A stretch of 64,000 nucleotides of DNA from Entomomonas asaccharolytica (GCF_016653615.1 NZ_CP067393.1:806001-870000); one strand, 5' to 3'. Shown: positions 37,637 to 48,807, counted from the first letter of the stretch. The notes: generated from the sequence alone by a model not told the origin. Program-made: numbers and translations.

Positions 37637-38146
37637 ATGATAAAAAGTATTGTAAGTAAGGTAAGAGGAGGTGGAAATCTTCCTGACAAATCTAATTATT
37701 ATCAAATGATAGTTGGCTTTATAGGAGGTTTATTAGGAATAGGGTGTATTGGTATTTTAGGTACATGGCAAGATGCTCCATTATTGATGGCTCCTTTTGG
37801 GGCTAGTTGTGTACTATTATTTGCAGCACCAGATAGCCCATTAGCTCAACCAAGAAATGTAATAGGTGGCCATTTACTATCTAGCTTAGTTGGAATCGTT
37901 TTTTTAAAATATATAGGCGTGAGCCCTATTGAGTTAGGTGTTGCTGTTGGTGTGGCGATTGTGCTAATGCAATTGACTCGTACATTACATGCTCCTGCGG
38001 GCGCAGACCCTATTTTAATCATTATGATGGGAAATGTTGGTTGGAGTTTTCTTATTATTCCTGTATTAATGGGTAGTATTGTATTGGTATTAATAGCTGT
38101 ATTAGTCAATAATGTAGGCAAAAGAAAATGGCCAAAATATTGGTAG
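37637..38146 (+). CDS. HPP-family integral membrane protein
   Basis: The start is ATG 37637 (MIKSIVSKVRG), because AAAGG lies 8 bases before it; the longer frame from 37619 is less well supported and sits closer to the operators. The 169-residue product has four membrane segments. The family signature HAPAGADPILII is at about residues 121-132, alongside LMAPFGASCVLLFAAPDSPLAQPRNVIGGH at about 52-81. HPP proteins are membrane proteins of poorly known function; a plant member has been linked to nitrite transport. It is divergent from the TetR gene, which probably controls it. Confidence 0.85.
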   Translation: MIKSIVSKVRGGGNLPDKSNYYQMIVGFIGGLLGIGCIGILGTWQDAPLLMAPFGASCVLLFAAPDSPLAQPRNVIGGHLLSSLVGIVFLKYIGVSPIELGVAVGVAIVLMQLTRTLHAPAGADPILIIMMGNVGWSFLIIPVLMGSIVLVLIAVLVNNVGKRKWPKYW

Positions 38147-38262
38147 AAAATAATTAATTAATAACTTTGCATAGTGTTAAAGGTCATTAAAAAACAATTT
38201 TGGGTTCTACAAATAATAGATATGATGCACTTTTACTATTTAAACAGATAAAGGAAAAAATA

Positions 38263-39045
38263 ATGTTAAAAAATAAAGTAGCGTTAGTAACAGGTTCAAC
38301 CAGTGGAATTGGTAAAGCTATTGCGGAGGACTTAGCAGCACAAGGTGCTAATATTGTGTTAAATGGTTTTGGTAAGGAGGAAGATATAAATAAACTGGTA
38401 CAACAGATTCAACAAGACTATGGCGTAAAAGTAGCCTATATGGGTGCTGACTTAACAAAGCCAGATGAAATTCAAATAATGATTGAGCAAACCTATAAGT
38501 TATTTGGTAGCTTAGATATTTTAGTAAATAATGCGGGCGTTCAGCATGTAGCGCCTATTGATGAATTCCCTGCGGAAAAGTGGGATACTATTATTGCGCT
38601 TAACTTAACCGCTAGTTTTCATACGATCAAACATGCATTACCCATTATGAAGAAAAATAAATGGGGACGGATTATAAATATTGCTTCTGCCCATGCTTTA
38701 ATTGCTTCACCCTTTAAATCGGCTTATGTAGCAGCCAAACATGGTCTTGCAGGACTGACTAAGACAGTTGCTTTAGAAGCTGCTGAATATGGTGTTTCGG
38801 TCAATGCTATTTGTCCAGGTTATGTATTAACACCATTAGTTGAGTCACAAATTCCAGATCAAATGAAAACCCATAATATGACTAAGGAACAGGTAATTAA
38901 AGAGGTTTTATTGGGTGAGCAACCTAATAAGCAGTTTGTTAAAGTTGAAGAGGTAGCAGGTATTGCTAGTTTTTTATGCAGTAATACAGCTAACTCTATT
39001 ACAGGTTCAATGATTTCTGTGGATGGTGGTTGGACAGCCCATTAA
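38263..39045 (+). CDS. bdhA: D-3-hydroxybutyrate dehydrogenase (SDR family)
   Basis: The start is ATG 38263 (MLKNKVALVTG), with AAGGA 7 bases upstream; the longer frame adds 21 unlikely residues. The 260-residue protein has the SDR cofactor motif TGSTSGIG, NNAG at about 90, and the catalytic Ser-Tyr-Lys region NIASAHALIASPFKSAYVAAKHG. The block CPGYVLTPLVESQIPDQ is specific to hydroxybutyrate dehydrogenases. It interconverts 3-hydroxybutyrate and acetoacetate with NAD. It follows the HPP gene by 116 bases and is likely a separate unit. There is no CoA-transferase or polyhydroxybutyrate gene adjacent. Confidence 0.9.
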   Translation: MLKNKVALVTGSTSGIGKAIAEDLAAQGANIVLNGFGKEEDINKLVQQIQQDYGVKVAYMGADLTKPDEIQIMIEQTYKLFGSLDILVNNAGVQHVAPIDEFPAEKWDTIIALNLTASFHTIKHALPIMKKNKWGRIINIASAHALIASPFKSAYVAAKHGLAGLTKTVALEAAEYGVSVNAICPGYVLTPLVESQIPDQMKTHNMTKEQVIKEVLLGEQPNKQFVKVEEVAGIASFLCSNTANSITGSMISVDGGWTAH

Positions 39046-39056
39046 ACTTAATAGTT

Positions 39057-39086
39057 ACTGTTCTACTTCCTATTAAGTAGAACAGT
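39057..39086 (+). terminator. Hairpin after bdhA
   Basis: The 12-bp perfect stem ACTGTTCTACTT / AAGTAGAACAGT with a 6-base loop lies 11 bases past the bdhA stop. It lacks a T run, so it may be a transcript-end stabiliser rather than a classic terminator. Confidence 0.6.
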
Positions 39087-39179
39087 GTATTATCCAGTAA
39101 CTTATTAATGATTTGACTGTTGTTATTGGGTATTTAATGCTACTCTAAAATGCTAGGATTAATTAGTAAGGAATGATAC

Positions 39180-39686
39180 ATGATTGATACTTTTGAAAAG
39201 AATCCAGTATTGGAAGAATATATCAAAAGTAGTATGCAAGCAGTAGAAGTAGCAACTCAGTTCCATATTGATACTTGGAGTATTGAACGTTGTAACTATT
39301 GGAATATTGATCAACAACAAGAAAAAATCTATTTTTATTTCAATAGTGATACAGTAGGTATAGAAATTAGTGCGCCTGTACAAGTAGTAGGAATTTATAC
39401 ATTAGATAATAGTACTTTTACTTGGGCATGGGATAATCCGCAGGTAGAACCTAATCTTCAACAAGCAGCAAAAGCAGTACAAAATTTTGCAAAACAGCAC
39501 GCTTATACAGAGTTATTAAAACAATCCCTTATTTGTTCTGATATAAGAGCTTGGCAATACACTTCTATAGCCATGCGTTTATTTAATTACACAGGCGCGT
39601 ATAGTGCTAAATATTCAGATGATAGCTTGATGTTTATGATATTTAATAATATTACTGTAAGGCAATTCGAGCTAACAGATATATAA
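39180..39686 (+). CDS. DUF6882-like protein
   Basis: A 168-residue soluble protein. The segment STFTWAWDNP at about residues 79-88 resembles the TWxWAW(A)N motif of DUF6882, a family of unknown function found scattered in bacteria, often as several paralogues. Nothing else is recognisable: no signal peptide, no catalytic motif, five Trp and several Tyr. It stands alone between the bdhA hairpin and a Sel1-repeat gene. The ATG has AAGGAATG close by. The family assignment is tentative. Confidence 0.6.
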   Translation: MIDTFEKNPVLEEYIKSSMQAVEVATQFHIDTWSIERCNYWNIDQQQEKIYFYFNSDTVGIEISAPVQVVGIYTLDNSTFTWAWDNPQVEPNLQQAAKAVQNFAKQHAYTELLKQSLICSDIRAWQYTSIAMRLFNYTGAYSAKYSDDSLMFMIFNNITVRQFELTDI

Positions 39687-39785
39687 ATGTATAGAAATAA
39701 ATTGATTAAAAAACTCGATTAACTCTTTTAAAAAAAAGGGTACACTATCTATCTAATACTTTTGGCTACTAAGGATGCATTAGGC

Positions 39786-40436
39786 ATGAAAATAAGCGGT
39801 TCTTGTTCACGATATCTCACTACAGGTATTCTTTGTTTAGGTTTGGTCACTGTAGGAACTTCACAAATTTCCTATGTAATGGCACAAGCAGTATCTGAAA
39901 CTCAAGTAGTGGATAATAAAGAGCAAGCAAAAGCACTTTATGATCAAGCTATTCAATATATGAATGATTCTAAAAGTGCTAAAGCCAATCAACAAAAGAT
40001 AGCTGATTTACTGACCCAATCGGCTAATCTTGGGTATGCACCAGCACAAGTAGATTTAGGTAAAGTCTATTATTTTGGCTTATCTGGTAAAAAGAATGAT
40101 GCAGTAGCTCTAGATTGGTTTAGAAAAGCTGCTGAACAAGGTGATGCCAAAGGCCAATATCATTTAGGACAAATGTATACAGAAGGTAAAGCAGGTCTTA
40201 AGGAAAGTGAGAAAGAGGCTTCTGTATGGTATGAAAAATCTGCAAAACAAGGTTATGCACCTGCTCAATACTACTTAGCTATACTGTATATGGCTGGTGT
40301 TGATGGTATTGAAAAGAACCCAGAAAAAGCTATCGAGTTATTAAAGAAAGCAGCAGAGCAGGGTGATCAAGAAGCTATTAATATATTAAATAAGTTACAA
40401 CCTGCACAGCCAACAGTTCAATCTGAAACACAGTAA
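39786..40436 (+). CDS. Secreted Sel1-repeat protein
   Basis: The start is ATG 39786 (MKISGSCSRYL), 10 bases after AAGGA; the longer TTG frame is not supported. The 216-residue product has a signal peptide (to about VMAQA, residue 34). It then has about three or four Sel1-like TPR repeats (APAQVDLGKVYYFG; AKGQYHLGQMYTEGKAG; APAQYYLAILYMAGVDG; DQEAINIL). Periplasmic Sel1 proteins mediate protein-protein contacts; the partner is unknown. A strong bidirectional terminator follows. Confidence 0.8.
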   Translation: MKISGSCSRYLTTGILCLGLVTVGTSQISYVMAQAVSETQVVDNKEQAKALYDQAIQYMNDSKSAKANQQKIADLLTQSANLGYAPAQVDLGKVYYFGLSGKKNDAVALDWFRKAAEQGDAKGQYHLGQMYTEGKAGLKESEKEASVWYEKSAKQGYAPAQYYLAILYMAGVDGIEKNPEKAIELLKKAAEQGDQEAINILNKLQPAQPTVQSETQ

Positions 40437-40451
40437 AGCCATTAATTAATA

Positions 40452-40480
40452 AAAAAGCCAAGCTATTGCTTGGCTTTTTC
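40452..40480. terminator. Bidirectional terminator between the Sel1 gene and purL
   Basis: The stem AAAAAGCCAAGC / GCTTGGCTTTTT with a TATT loop has A-rich and T-rich tails on either side. It serves two convergent genes. Confidence 0.92.
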
Positions 40481-40490
40481 TTTTTGATAA

Positions 40491-43400
40491 TTAGTTTACC
40501 CAAACACGAGCATTTTGGAATATTCTGATCCAGCCTGCATCTTCTTTAGATTTATCAGGATACCAAGAGTTTTGAACTGTTCTAAAGACACGCTCTGGAT
40601 GAGGCATCATAATAGTTACTCGACCATCTGTATTACATAACCCTGTAATACCTAGTGGTGAACTATTAGGATTGGCTGGGTATTGCTCTGTAGCTTTACC
40701 ATAATTATCAATATAACGTAATGCTACTAACCCAGACTGATCAGCTTTAGATAGTGCTTGTTGATTGGCAAACTCTGCATAACCCTCACCATGAGCAATA
40801 GCAATAGGCATTTTAGTACCTGCCATTCCTTGCAAGAAGATAGAAGGAGAGTCTTGTACCTCTACCATCGCTACACGGGCTTCAAACTGTTCTGATTTAT
40901 TGCGTACAAAGTGTGGCCATAATTCAGTGCCAGGGATTAATTCATGTAGATTAGAAAGCATTTGGCAACCATTACATACACCTAATGTAAAGGTATCATA
41001 ACGATTAAAGAAAGTTGTAAATGCTTCTCTAGCCTGACTATTAAATAAAATTGATTTAGCCCAACCTTCACCAGCTCCTAATACATCACCATAAGAGAAA
41101 CCACCACATGCTACAATACCTTTAAAATCATTAAGGTTTACACGACCTGCTAGGATATCACTCATATGTACATCAACAGCAGCAAAGCCAGCACGATCAA
41201 AAGCTGCTGCCATTTCTACCTGACCATTAACCCCTTGTTCACGTAAAATAGCTATTTGGGGACGAGTACCTTTATTAATATAAGGGGCAGCAATATTTTG
41301 TTGTAGATCATAAGTAAGGTTTACTTGTAAACCAGGATTATTATCATCTGCAATGATTGCAAATTCTTGGTCAGCACATTCTACATTATTTCTTAAACGC
41401 TGAATTTGATAACTGGTTGCTGACCATTGCTGTTGTAAATTAGCACGGCTTTCATTAAACAGTGAGTTACCTTCCAAGCTAAAATGAATATTTTGTTGTT
41501 TAGTTGGTTGTCCAATTACTGATACAGCATCTTCTAAACCTGCACCACTAAAGTGAGCAAGTATCTCCTCTGTATCTTCTTGGCGAACTTGGATAACAGC
41601 ACCTAGTTCTTCATTGAAAAGTGCTGCTAATACATCATCTGTACTTTCAACGAGTGGATCTAATTGAATATTTAAACCACAGTGACCAGCAAAGGCCATT
41701 TCTAAGACAGTAGCTAATAATCCACCGTCCGAACGATCATGATAAGCCAATAATTTATTGTCAGCATTTAAACCTTGAATAATGGCAAAGAAGGCTTTTA
41801 AGTCTTCTGCATCATCTAAGTCAGGTACTTCTTGACCTAGTTGGCTATATACTTGGGTAAGAATAGAAGCACCTAGGCGGTTTTGACCACGACTTAAGTC
41901 GATTAAGATAAGATCTGTATCGCCTTGATCTAAACGCAGTTCAGGGGTTAATGTTTGACGAATATCTTGAACAGGTGCGAAGGCAGAAATTACTAAGGAA
42001 AGTGGCGAAGTTACGCTTTTTTCTTGTCCATTATCCGACCAGCGAGTTTTCATCGACATGGAGTCTTTACCCACTGGAATAGTAATACCTAATTCAGGGC
42101 ATAATTCCATGCCCACAGCTTTTACCGTGTCATAAAGACGAGCATCTTCACCTGCATGACCTGCCGCTGCCATCCAGTTAGCAGATAGTTTAATATCTGC
42201 TAGTTTTTCAATACGTGCAGCAGCAATATTAGTAATACTTTCAGCCACAGCCATACGACCAGAGGCAGGCGCATCTAATAAGGCTAAAGGCGTTCTTTCC
42301 CCCATTGCCATTGCTTCACCAGTATATACATCGAAGCTAGTAGCTGTAACCGCACAATCTGCTACAGGTACTTGCCAAGGGCCAATAAATTGGTCACGGG
42401 CTACTAAACCTGTAATAGTACGGTCGCCAATAGCAATAAGGAAGCTTTTACTGGCTACAGTAGGGTGGTGTAATACTCGGCTAATAGCTTCCTTTAATTC
42501 AATACCCTGCGTTGTAAAGTTATCACCTGCTATCTTCTCACGTTGGGCTGTGCGATGCATACGTGGTGGTTTGCCAAGCAATACTTGTAATGGCATATCT
42601 ACGGGGTTATTATTAAAGTGGTTGTCGTGTACTGTAAGTTGGTGATCTTCAATCGCTTCACCTACTACTGCAAAGGGGCAACGTTCCCTTTCACAAATTT
42701 CTTTGAAACGTTCGAAATCAACAGCATCCACTGACATTACATAGCGTTCTTGTGATTCATTACACCAAATTTCTAAAGGTGTCATATTAGGTTCGGCATT
42801 AGGCACATTGCGTAATTCAAATTTACCGCCACGACCGCCATCGTTGATTAATTCAGGTAAGGCATTAGAAAGACCACCTGCCCCTACATCATGGATAAAT
42901 TTAATAGGATTGTTTTCACCTAATTGCCAGCAACGGTCTATTACTTCTTGGCAACGACGTTCCATTTCTGGGTTATCACGTTGTACTGAAGCAAAATCTA
43001 AATCGGCTGAACTTGCACCCGTAGCCATAGAGGAAGCAGCGCCACCACCTAAGCCAATAAGCATAGCTGGGCCACCGAGTACAATAAGTTTTGCACCAAT
43101 ACTGATTTCAGCTTTTTGTACGTGTTCTGCACGGATATTACCTAAGCCACCTGCTAGCATAATAGGTTTATGATAACCACGTACTTCCTCACCATTAGGG
43201 GTGTTTACAGTTTGTTCAAAAGTACGAAAATAGCCATTTAGTGCAGGGCGACCAAATTCATTATTAAAAGCTGCGCCACCCAAGGGGCCTTCGATCATAA
43301 TATCTAAAGCGCTCACAATACGCTCTGGTTTACCGTATGGTTTTTCCCAAGGTTGAATAAAGTTAGGAATATTTAGATTAGAAACTGTAAAGCCTGTTAA

Positions 43401-44387
43401 ACCTGCTTTAGGTTTTGCGCCACGACCTGTAGCGCCTTCATCACGAATTTCACCGCCTGAACCTGTGGAAGCACCAGGGAAGGGGGCAATCGCAGTAGGG
43501 TGGTTATGGGTTTCGACCTTCATTAAAATATGTACAGGCTCTTGCTTGACTGCATATATTTTTGATTCTGGATTAGGGAAAAAACGGCCAGCAGTAAAGC
43601 CTTCAATCACTGATGCATTGTCTTTATAAGCGGATAATACACCTTCATGTCCCATATCATAGGTATTTTTAATCATGCCAAACAGGCTTTTCTGTTGGGC
43701 TTCACCATCAATATCCCAACTAGCATTGAAGATTTTATGGCGACAATGTTCTGAGTTTGCTTGAGCAAACATCATTAGCTCAACATCATTAGGATTACGT
43801 TTTAACTCTGTAAAGGCATTTAACAAGTAATCGATTTCATCTTCTGCTAGAGCTAAGCCTAATTGTTGGTTAGCTTCTACTAGTGCAACTCGACCTTTAT
43901 CTAGTATATCTACTGAGGTAAGAGGGCGAGGCTCTGCATGGTTAAATAGTTTATCTGCATCATTGATGTTAGTTAGTACTTGTTGAGTCATTCGATCATG
44001 CAGAATACGGTTAATTGTTTGTTGTTCAGCTGCTGATAACTTACCTTCAATATAGTAAGCAATACCACGTTCTATACGGATAATATTATCTAAACCACAA
44101 TTATGAGCAATATCAGTCGCTTTACTTGACCAAGGTGAAATAGTACCAAAACGGGGTATTACAAGATAAAGTTGCCCCTTTGGTTCTTCAACTTTTGCAG
44201 CAGGACCATATTTTAATAGGCGTTCTAGAACTTGTTTATGGTCTGCTGATAATTCTGTTGTGGTATCAGCAAAATGCATAAATTCAGCATAAACTGCTGT
44301 TACATGAGGGGCAGCAGCTTGTAATTGGTTTACTAATTTTCCATGACGGAATGAAGAAAGAGCAGGTGTACCACGCAGAATCAGCAT
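40491..44387 (-). CDS. purL: Phosphoribosylformylglycinamidine synthase
   Basis: A 1298-residue large-type PurL. The N-terminal PurS-like and linker part is followed by the FGAM synthetase core ([47 protein letters not shown] and, later, [14 protein letters not shown]). The C-terminal glutaminase has its nucleophile in [19 protein letters not shown] and His/Glu in PHPERVFR. It converts FGAR to FGAM in purine synthesis. It stands alone with a promoter at 44430-44458; the upstream HEPN-like gene reads the same way but a promoter lies between them. Confidence 0.97.
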   Translation of the reverse strand: MLILRGTPALSSFRHGKLVNQLQAAAPHVTAVYAEFMHFADTTTELSADHKQVLERLLKYGPAAKVEEPKGQLYLVIPRFGTISPWSSKATDIAHNCGLDNIIRIERGIAYYIEGKLSAAEQQTINRILHDRMTQQVLTNINDADKLFNHAEPRPLTSVDILDKGRVALVEANQQLGLALAEDEIDYLLNAFTELKRNPNDVELMMFAQANSEHCRHKIFNASWDIDGEAQQKSLFGMIKNTYDMGHEGVLSAYKDNASVIEGFTAGRFFPNPESKIYAVKQEPVHILMKVETHNHPTAIAPFPGASTGSGGEIRDEGATGRGAKPKAGLTGFTVSNLNIPNFIQPWEKPYGKPERIVSALDIMIEGPLGGAAFNNEFGRPALNGYFRTFEQTVNTPNGEEVRGYHKPIMLAGGLGNIRAEHVQKAEISIGAKLIVLGGPAMLIGLGGGAASSMATGASSADLDFASVQRDNPEMERRCQEVIDRCWQLGENNPIKFIHDVGAGGLSNALPELINDGGRGGKFELRNVPNAEPNMTPLEIWCNESQERYVMSVDAVDFERFKEICERERCPFAVVGEAIEDHQLTVHDNHFNNNPVDMPLQVLLGKPPRMHRTAQREKIAGDNFTTQGIELKEAISRVLHHPTVASKSFLIAIGDRTITGLVARDQFIGPWQVPVADCAVTATSFDVYTGEAMAMGERTPLALLDAPASGRMAVAESITNIAAARIEKLADIKLSANWMAAAGHAGEDARLYDTVKAVGMELCPELGITIPVGKDSMSMKTRWSDNGQEKSVTSPLSLVISAFAPVQDIRQTLTPELRLDQGDTDLILIDLSRGQNRLGASILTQVYSQLGQEVPDLDDAEDLKAFFAIIQGLNADNKLLAYHDRSDGGLLATVLEMAFAGHCGLNIQLDPLVESTDDVLAALFNEELGAVIQVRQEDTEEILAHFSGAGLEDAVSVIGQPTKQQNIHFSLEGNSLFNESRANLQQQWSATSYQIQRLRNNVECADQEFAIIADDNNPGLQVNLTYDLQQNIAAPYINKGTRPQIAILREQGVNGQVEMAAAFDRAGFAAVDVHMSDILAGRVNLNDFKGIVACGGFSYGDVLGAGEGWAKSILFNSQAREAFTTFFNRYDTFTLGVCNGCQMLSNLHELIPGTELWPHFVRNKSEQFEARVAMVEVQDSPSIFLQGMAGTKMPIAIAHGEGYAEFANQQALSKADQSGLVALRYIDNYGKATEQYPANPNSSPLGITGLCNTDGRVTIMMPHPERVFRTVQNSWYPDKSKEDAGWIRIFQNARVWVN

Positions 44388-44429
44388 TGTCAGATAATCT
44401 CAATAAAAGGGATAAGACGAAAGATGTAT

Positions 44430-44458
44430 ATTTTACCTTAAATTAAGGTTTTTGACAG
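44430..44458 (-). promoter_or_regulatory. Candidate purL promoter with a palindrome in the spacer
   Basis: On the minus strand CTGTCA (44458-44453) and TAAAAT (44435-44430) are 17 bases apart. The spacer contains the perfect palindrome ACCTTAATTTAAGGT (44449-44435, odd length), which is well placed to bind a repressor or to affect the promoter's shape. Which protein would bind is unknown. Confidence 0.55.
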
Positions 44459-44467
44459 CATAAGAGT

Positions 44468-45316
44468 TTACTTACTAACCATTCCTTTTTCTATTTCAAT
44501 ACCGCTAATACGTCTTAGAGCAGAAGCTACAATAAATTGAATATCTAAGGCCAAATTTACTATTTCTAATCTGCTCATATTGCTATCATCGTAACGAGTT
44601 TCTATATAGTCAGGTAAACGGTTTATTATTGCTAATAATTTTTTATCATCACTATGTGGTTTCTTCTTAATCATTGCTTTAGCTAGTTTTTTGTGAGAAT
44701 GACCATATTTATGTTTTAATTCATCTTTAGATAGTCCTAAATATGATAATGTACCTTTCATTGCCAATTCAGCGGCCATGCAAATAGGCTGTAAAATGGA
44801 GTTTGTTCTATAGGTATTTACTAATGAATCAGCGATAACTTCTAGATTAGATGTAGCTTGCTCCCAAAAGGTATGAGCTTCATTTTGTTTGTCGCTCAGA
44901 GCATTTACACCATAAGCAAAGTCATAAATATTTATAAATGATTGTTTACTATTTTCAGCAGTTTCTTTATTAAATCGACACCATATCCACCATGTATGTT
45001 CATCAGTAAAGCCTATGCCTTTATAAATTGATATGTTCACTTGCCCAAAAACTATAGGGAGTATGAATTTTCTAACTTGATCCATTGATGCAATAATACC
45101 AACACCATATCCAGACCAATTTGTTGATACTTCAGGAATTAGTTTTTTATAAGCTTCTTTTATAAGTTTAGCTTCATCAGTCTCTGGTGTAATAGCTCTT
45201 ACCCCCAAAATGTCTTGTACTGCACAATATGGCCTTCTATAAAAAGGTATATCTTCTTTCGCATATTTTTTATCCAAATTCCAGACTGTTTCTGCTTTAA
45301 TTTCATATTTTTTCAT
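44468..45316 (-). CDS. HEPN-like domain protein, possible defence or nucleotide-metabolism role
   Basis: A 282-residue soluble protein I cannot place in a named family over its whole length. The C-terminal third looks HEPN-like: a helical AAELAMKGTLSYLGLSKDELKHKYGHSHKKLAKAM (about residues 190-224), with the H-x-L...L pattern that follows the conserved Arg in HEPN RNase or substrate-binding domains. An upstream Arg-containing RTNSILQPICM also fits. The N-terminal 160 residues (FYRRPYCAVQDILGVRAI; FGQVNISIYKGIGFTDEHTWWIWCRF) are unassigned and aromatic-rich. No nucleotidyltransferase partner is adjacent. It lies alone upstream of purL with its own strand. The HEPN call is tentative. Confidence 0.5.
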   Translation of the reverse strand: MKKYEIKAETVWNLDKKYAKEDIPFYRRPYCAVQDILGVRAITPETDEAKLIKEAYKKLIPEVSTNWSGYGVGIIASMDQVRKFILPIVFGQVNISIYKGIGFTDEHTWWIWCRFNKETAENSKQSFINIYDFAYGVNALSDKQNEAHTFWEQATSNLEVIADSLVNTYRTNSILQPICMAAELAMKGTLSYLGLSKDELKHKYGHSHKKLAKAMIKKKPHSDDKKLLAIINRLPDYIETRYDDSNMSRLEIVNLALDIQFIVASALRRISGIEIEKGMVSK

Positions 45317-46149
45317 AGTTAGTAGTTTTATTCACATAATGATATGATTATTTATGTATTATATAAGTTTAAAATTGATAATAATTAACTCATAAATATA
45401 ATTTATTTTCATTGAAGAATAGCATATTAACTGTTATATTCAGCGAACCTATAAAAGGTGTGTGTGATTTTTATTAGCTTAAAAGAAGTTTTATAAGGAA
45501 TAACTAAAATATGGCATTAAAATAGTGCCATTTAATCCGCCCATTGAATTATTAATGGGAACTATTTTAAGCATTACAAAGTTTATTTATAATTATATAG
45601 CTTGTTGCAGAATTATTTGTTTACAGAGAAACAAATATACAGATATTGAGACCTTATTTTATTTCATTGTGGTTATAAAATGTCTGCAAAGTAGAGCATT
45701 AGCTAATAATTGTTTAGTAATATGTGAAAAATTATATGTTGGTTCAGACTACCAATCAGTAAAAAAATTGATCTGATAAAAGTTCTGGAAATATGGCTAA
45801 AACCATTATGAAAAATAATGATGGTTTTAATAAAGTAATAACCCGCGGGCGAAAATACTGAACGCGGCACCCGATTTATCATGGAACATGTTGGGTGGAG
45901 ATGCACTATAAAGTAAGAGTGTAGTTTATAGAAATAGATGCCATAGCATCCGCCTTACTAAATAGATTCCTCCTCCTGCTACTATATGTTTTTGTAACGA
46001 CAAAAACAGGAGACGCGGTCGCGGATTAACTATAATTTGTTAGTCACGCTAGACACGAAGGTGGTATACCACTTTAGCGCGCCCCAAACAATGGCCTTGA
46101 GCGTTGTGTGCCCAAGTGTTTCTGTTCGCATGGAAACAGATGGTACAAT
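45317..46149 (+). other. 833-base gap before rne: AT-rich upstream half and structured rne leader
   Basis: The first half (45317-45835) is very AT-rich. It holds small hairpins (for example CCCATT / AATGGG at 45540-45559), and no gene is supported: an open frame at 45525-45776 has no ribosome site or family match. The second half, from about 45838, switches to mixed composition with several stable stems and continues to the rne start; it is listed separately. Confidence 0.6.
45838..46149 (+). ncRNA. Structured 5' leader of rne, candidate rne-II RNA element
   Basis: About 310 bases ahead of rne contain at least five stems. They are CACCC / GGGTG (45870-45898), AGTAAG / CTTACT enclosing GATGC / GCATC (45912-45959), TGTTTTTGT / ACAAAAACA with an AACG loop (45988-46009) enclosed by CTCCTG / CAGGAG, the perfect GTGGTATACCAC (46061-46072), and TGTTTC / GAAACA just before the start codon. 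RNase E levels in pseudomonads are thought to be autoregulated through a conserved 5' leader (rne-II motif). This one is in the right place and is unusually GC-balanced for the window. Its identity as rne-II is my inference from position and structure. Confidence 0.65.
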
Positions 46150-48789
46150 ATGAAAAGAATGCTGATTAACGCAACTCAGCCTGAAGAGTTACGTGTAGCG
46201 CTTGTGGACGGTCAACGTCTATTTGATTTAGATATCGAGTCTGGTGCTCGTGAACAAAAGAAAGCTAATATTTATAAAGGCCGTATAGCGGCTATTCAAC
46301 CAAGTCTAGAAGCGGCTTTTGTTGATTTTGGTTCTGGTCGTCAAGGTTTTTTACCCCTTAAAGAAATTTCTCGCGAATATTTCATAAATACGCCTGATAA
46401 TAATGGTGGTCGCCCCAGTATCAAAGATTTACTGCAGGAAGGGCAAGAAGTTATTGTACAAGTTGAAAAAGAAGAGCGTGGCAATAAAGGTGCTGCGTTA
46501 ACTACTTTTATTAGCTTGGCTGGTCGTTATCTTGTATTAATGCCAAATAACCCAAGCGCTGGTGGTATTTCACGTCGTATTGAAGGCGATGAAAGATCAG
46601 AGCTTAAAGAAATCCTCAATGCTTTACAAACACCACCTGATATGGGACTGATTGTTCGTACAGCAGGTTTAGGTCGTAGTATTGAAGAGTTACAGTGGGA
46701 TTTAGATTATTTATTACAATTATGGGCTGCGATTAAAGAAGCAGCTGATAGTAGTCCCGCACCATTTTTAATTTATCAAGAAAGTAACGTTATTATTCGT
46801 ACTATTCGTGATTATTTACGTCAAGATATTGGTGAAGTATTAATTGATACAGTGGATGCTTATGAAGAAGCATTAAACTTTATTAGTCAGGTAATTCCTC
46901 AATACAAAAATAAAGTGAAGCTTTATCAAGATCCCGTTCCTTTATTTAACCGTTATCAAATTGAAAGCCAAATTGAAACAGCTTTTCAGCGTGAAGTGCG
47001 CTTACCTTCTGGTGGTTCTATTGTTATTGACCCAACAGAAGCATTGGTTTCTATTGATATTAACTCTGCACGTGCAACGCGCGGTAGTGATATTGAAGAA
47101 ACAGCTTTACAAACCAACTTAGAAGCAGCTGATGAAATTGCTCGTCAATTTAGATTAAGGGATATTGGTGGATTGATTGTCATCGATTTTATCGATATGA
47201 CACCTTCAAAGAACCGTCGTGCGGTTGAAGAACGTATGACAGAAGCTCTAAAAGCAGACCGTGCACGTGTTCAAGTAGGTTCTATTTCTAAGTTTGGTCT
47301 TTTAGAAATGTCACGCCAAAGGTTACGTCCATCATTACGTGAAACAAGTGGCGTAACCTGTCCACGCTGTAATGGTCAAGGTACTATTCGTGATATTGAA
47401 TCTATTGCATTAGCTATTTTACGTTTGATTGAAGAAGAAACTTTAAAAGAGTCTACTGCTGAAGTAAGAGCACAAGTACCTATTCCTGTTGCAGCATTTT
47501 TATTAAACGAAAAACGTAATGCGATTACTAAGATTGAGTTACGTAGCCAAGTTAGAATCGTGATTGTTCCTAATGATCATTTAGAAACCCCTAACTTTGA
47601 GGTTCAACGATTAAGAACAGATAGCCCTGATGCACAATTTAATGAATTAAGTTATGAAATTCATCATGCCGAGGCTGAAGATGACCATAATCATGCGAGC
47701 TCTTCTAAAGCATTAATTCGCCAAGAAGCAATGGTAAAAACAATTGCGCCAAAACAACCAGCGCCAGAGGCTGAGAAAAAGGTTGGTGGTTTAAGAAGTT
47801 TAGTAAAATCATTGGTCAGTTTATTTTCAGTTAAAGAAGAACCTGTTGAAGAAATAACTCAAAAGGCTGAAAAGACTACTAATAGTGATCGTAATGGTCG
47901 TCGTCAGCAAAATGACAACCGTAACCAACAGCGTCGTAATAACCGTCGTGACACGCAGCAGAATAACTCTAGAGAAGATAGAAATACTTCTACTAAAGAT
48001 AAAGATAAAGATGAAGAGCGTAAACCTAAACAGGAACGTCCTAACCGTCGTAATCAAAATAATGATCGAGTTAAAGAGACTATTGAGCCTGAGACTATAG
48101 ATAAGTCAGAAGAAATAGTAGTAAAAAATGATGAGAATACTGTAGAGAATGACGAACGTCCTCGTCGTAGAGCGAGAGGCCAACGCCGTCGTAATCCGAG
48201 AAATGATCGTCAACGTGAACAACGTAATGAAGCAGTAGAAACGGAAAGTCCACAAGTTGAGATAGAGAAACAATCTACTAATACACAAGATAATACAGCT
48301 AATATTGTTGAAAAAGCTCAGCAGTCAATTGAGTTTAAGCAGCAACAAGAGAAGCTAGAATTACCTGTATCAAGAGAAATTGCTGTTGTTACTGAAACTA
48401 CTAAGGAAGTTCAGAAGTTTGAGCAACCATCTAGTATAGTTAAAGATGAAGTGGTAGAACGAGTACAATCTGCTAAAGATCCTGTAATTAATAATGAAGT
48501 AGAAGCTGTTAAACCACAATCGCCTATTGAGCAGGCTGCTCCATTAGCCAGTGTTGATTCTCTTAAGCCAGCTGCAACAATTGAGTTAGAAAAGGTAGTG
48601 GAGCAGGTTGCACCTGCACGTACTGTAGGACGAGCTCCAAATGATCCTCGTGAAATTAAGCGCCGTCAGCAAGAGCTTGAGAAAGTAAATGGTAGTAATG
48701 TTGTAAAGGAAGAGTTTTCTGACTTTTCTAGTATAGAATCTATCGCTAAAGATTCTAAGGAAGTAATAGATCCTGAGCGCCAAGGTTAA
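46150..48789 (+). CDS. rne: Ribonuclease E
   Basis: The start is ATG 46150 ([18 protein letters not shown]), the conserved RNase E N-terminus; the longer frame from 46108 belongs to the leader. The 879-residue product has the S1/5'-sensor region ([30 protein letters not shown]), the DNase I-like catalytic part with [11 protein letters not shown], and the Zn-link [10 protein letters not shown] (about residues 404-413). The C-terminal half is disordered: Arg-rich RNA-binding patches ([35 protein letters not shown]) and a terminal [14 protein letters not shown] motif. It starts bulk mRNA decay and tRNA/rRNA processing and scaffolds the degradosome at the inner membrane. Confidence 0.97.
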   Translation: MKRMLINATQPEELRVALVDGQRLFDLDIESGAREQKKANIYKGRIAAIQPSLEAAFVDFGSGRQGFLPLKEISREYFINTPDNNGGRPSIKDLLQEGQEVIVQVEKEERGNKGAALTTFISLAGRYLVLMPNNPSAGGISRRIEGDERSELKEILNALQTPPDMGLIVRTAGLGRSIEELQWDLDYLLQLWAAIKEAADSSPAPFLIYQESNVIIRTIRDYLRQDIGEVLIDTVDAYEEALNFISQVIPQYKNKVKLYQDPVPLFNRYQIESQIETAFQREVRLPSGGSIVIDPTEALVSIDINSARATRGSDIEETALQTNLEAADEIARQFRLRDIGGLIVIDFIDMTPSKNRRAVEERMTEALKADRARVQVGSISKFGLLEMSRQRLRPSLRETSGVTCPRCNGQGTIRDIESIALAILRLIEEETLKESTAEVRAQVPIPVAAFLLNEKRNAITKIELRSQVRIVIVPNDHLETPNFEVQRLRTDSPDAQFNELSYEIHHAEAEDDHNHASSSKALIRQEAMVKTIAPKQPAPEAEKKVGGLRSLVKSLVSLFSVKEEPVEEITQKAEKTTNSDRNGRRQQNDNRNQQRRNNRRDTQQNNSREDRNTSTKDKDKDEERKPKQERPNRRNQNNDRVKETIEPETIDKSEEIVVKNDENTVENDERPRRRARGQRRRNPRNDRQREQRNEAVETESPQVEIEKQSTNTQDNTANIVEKAQQSIEFKQQQEKLELPVSREIAVVTETTKEVQKFEQPSSIVKDEVVERVQSAKDPVINNEVEAVKPQSPIEQAAPLASVDSLKPAATIELEKVVEQVAPARTVGRAPNDPREIKRRQQELEKVNGSNVVKEEFSDFSSIESIAKDSKEVIDPERQG

Positions 48790-48807
48790 GTTCTTCAGAA
48801 GTGAAAT

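Noticed and set aside
42808-43173. A 121-codon frame antisense to purL
   Set aside because: Shadow frame with Pro/Ser bias and no start signal.
45525-45776. An 83-codon open frame before rne
   Set aside because: It has no ribosome site, an odd hydrophobic-basic composition, and lies in AT-rich DNA upstream of the rne leader. It looks like chance.
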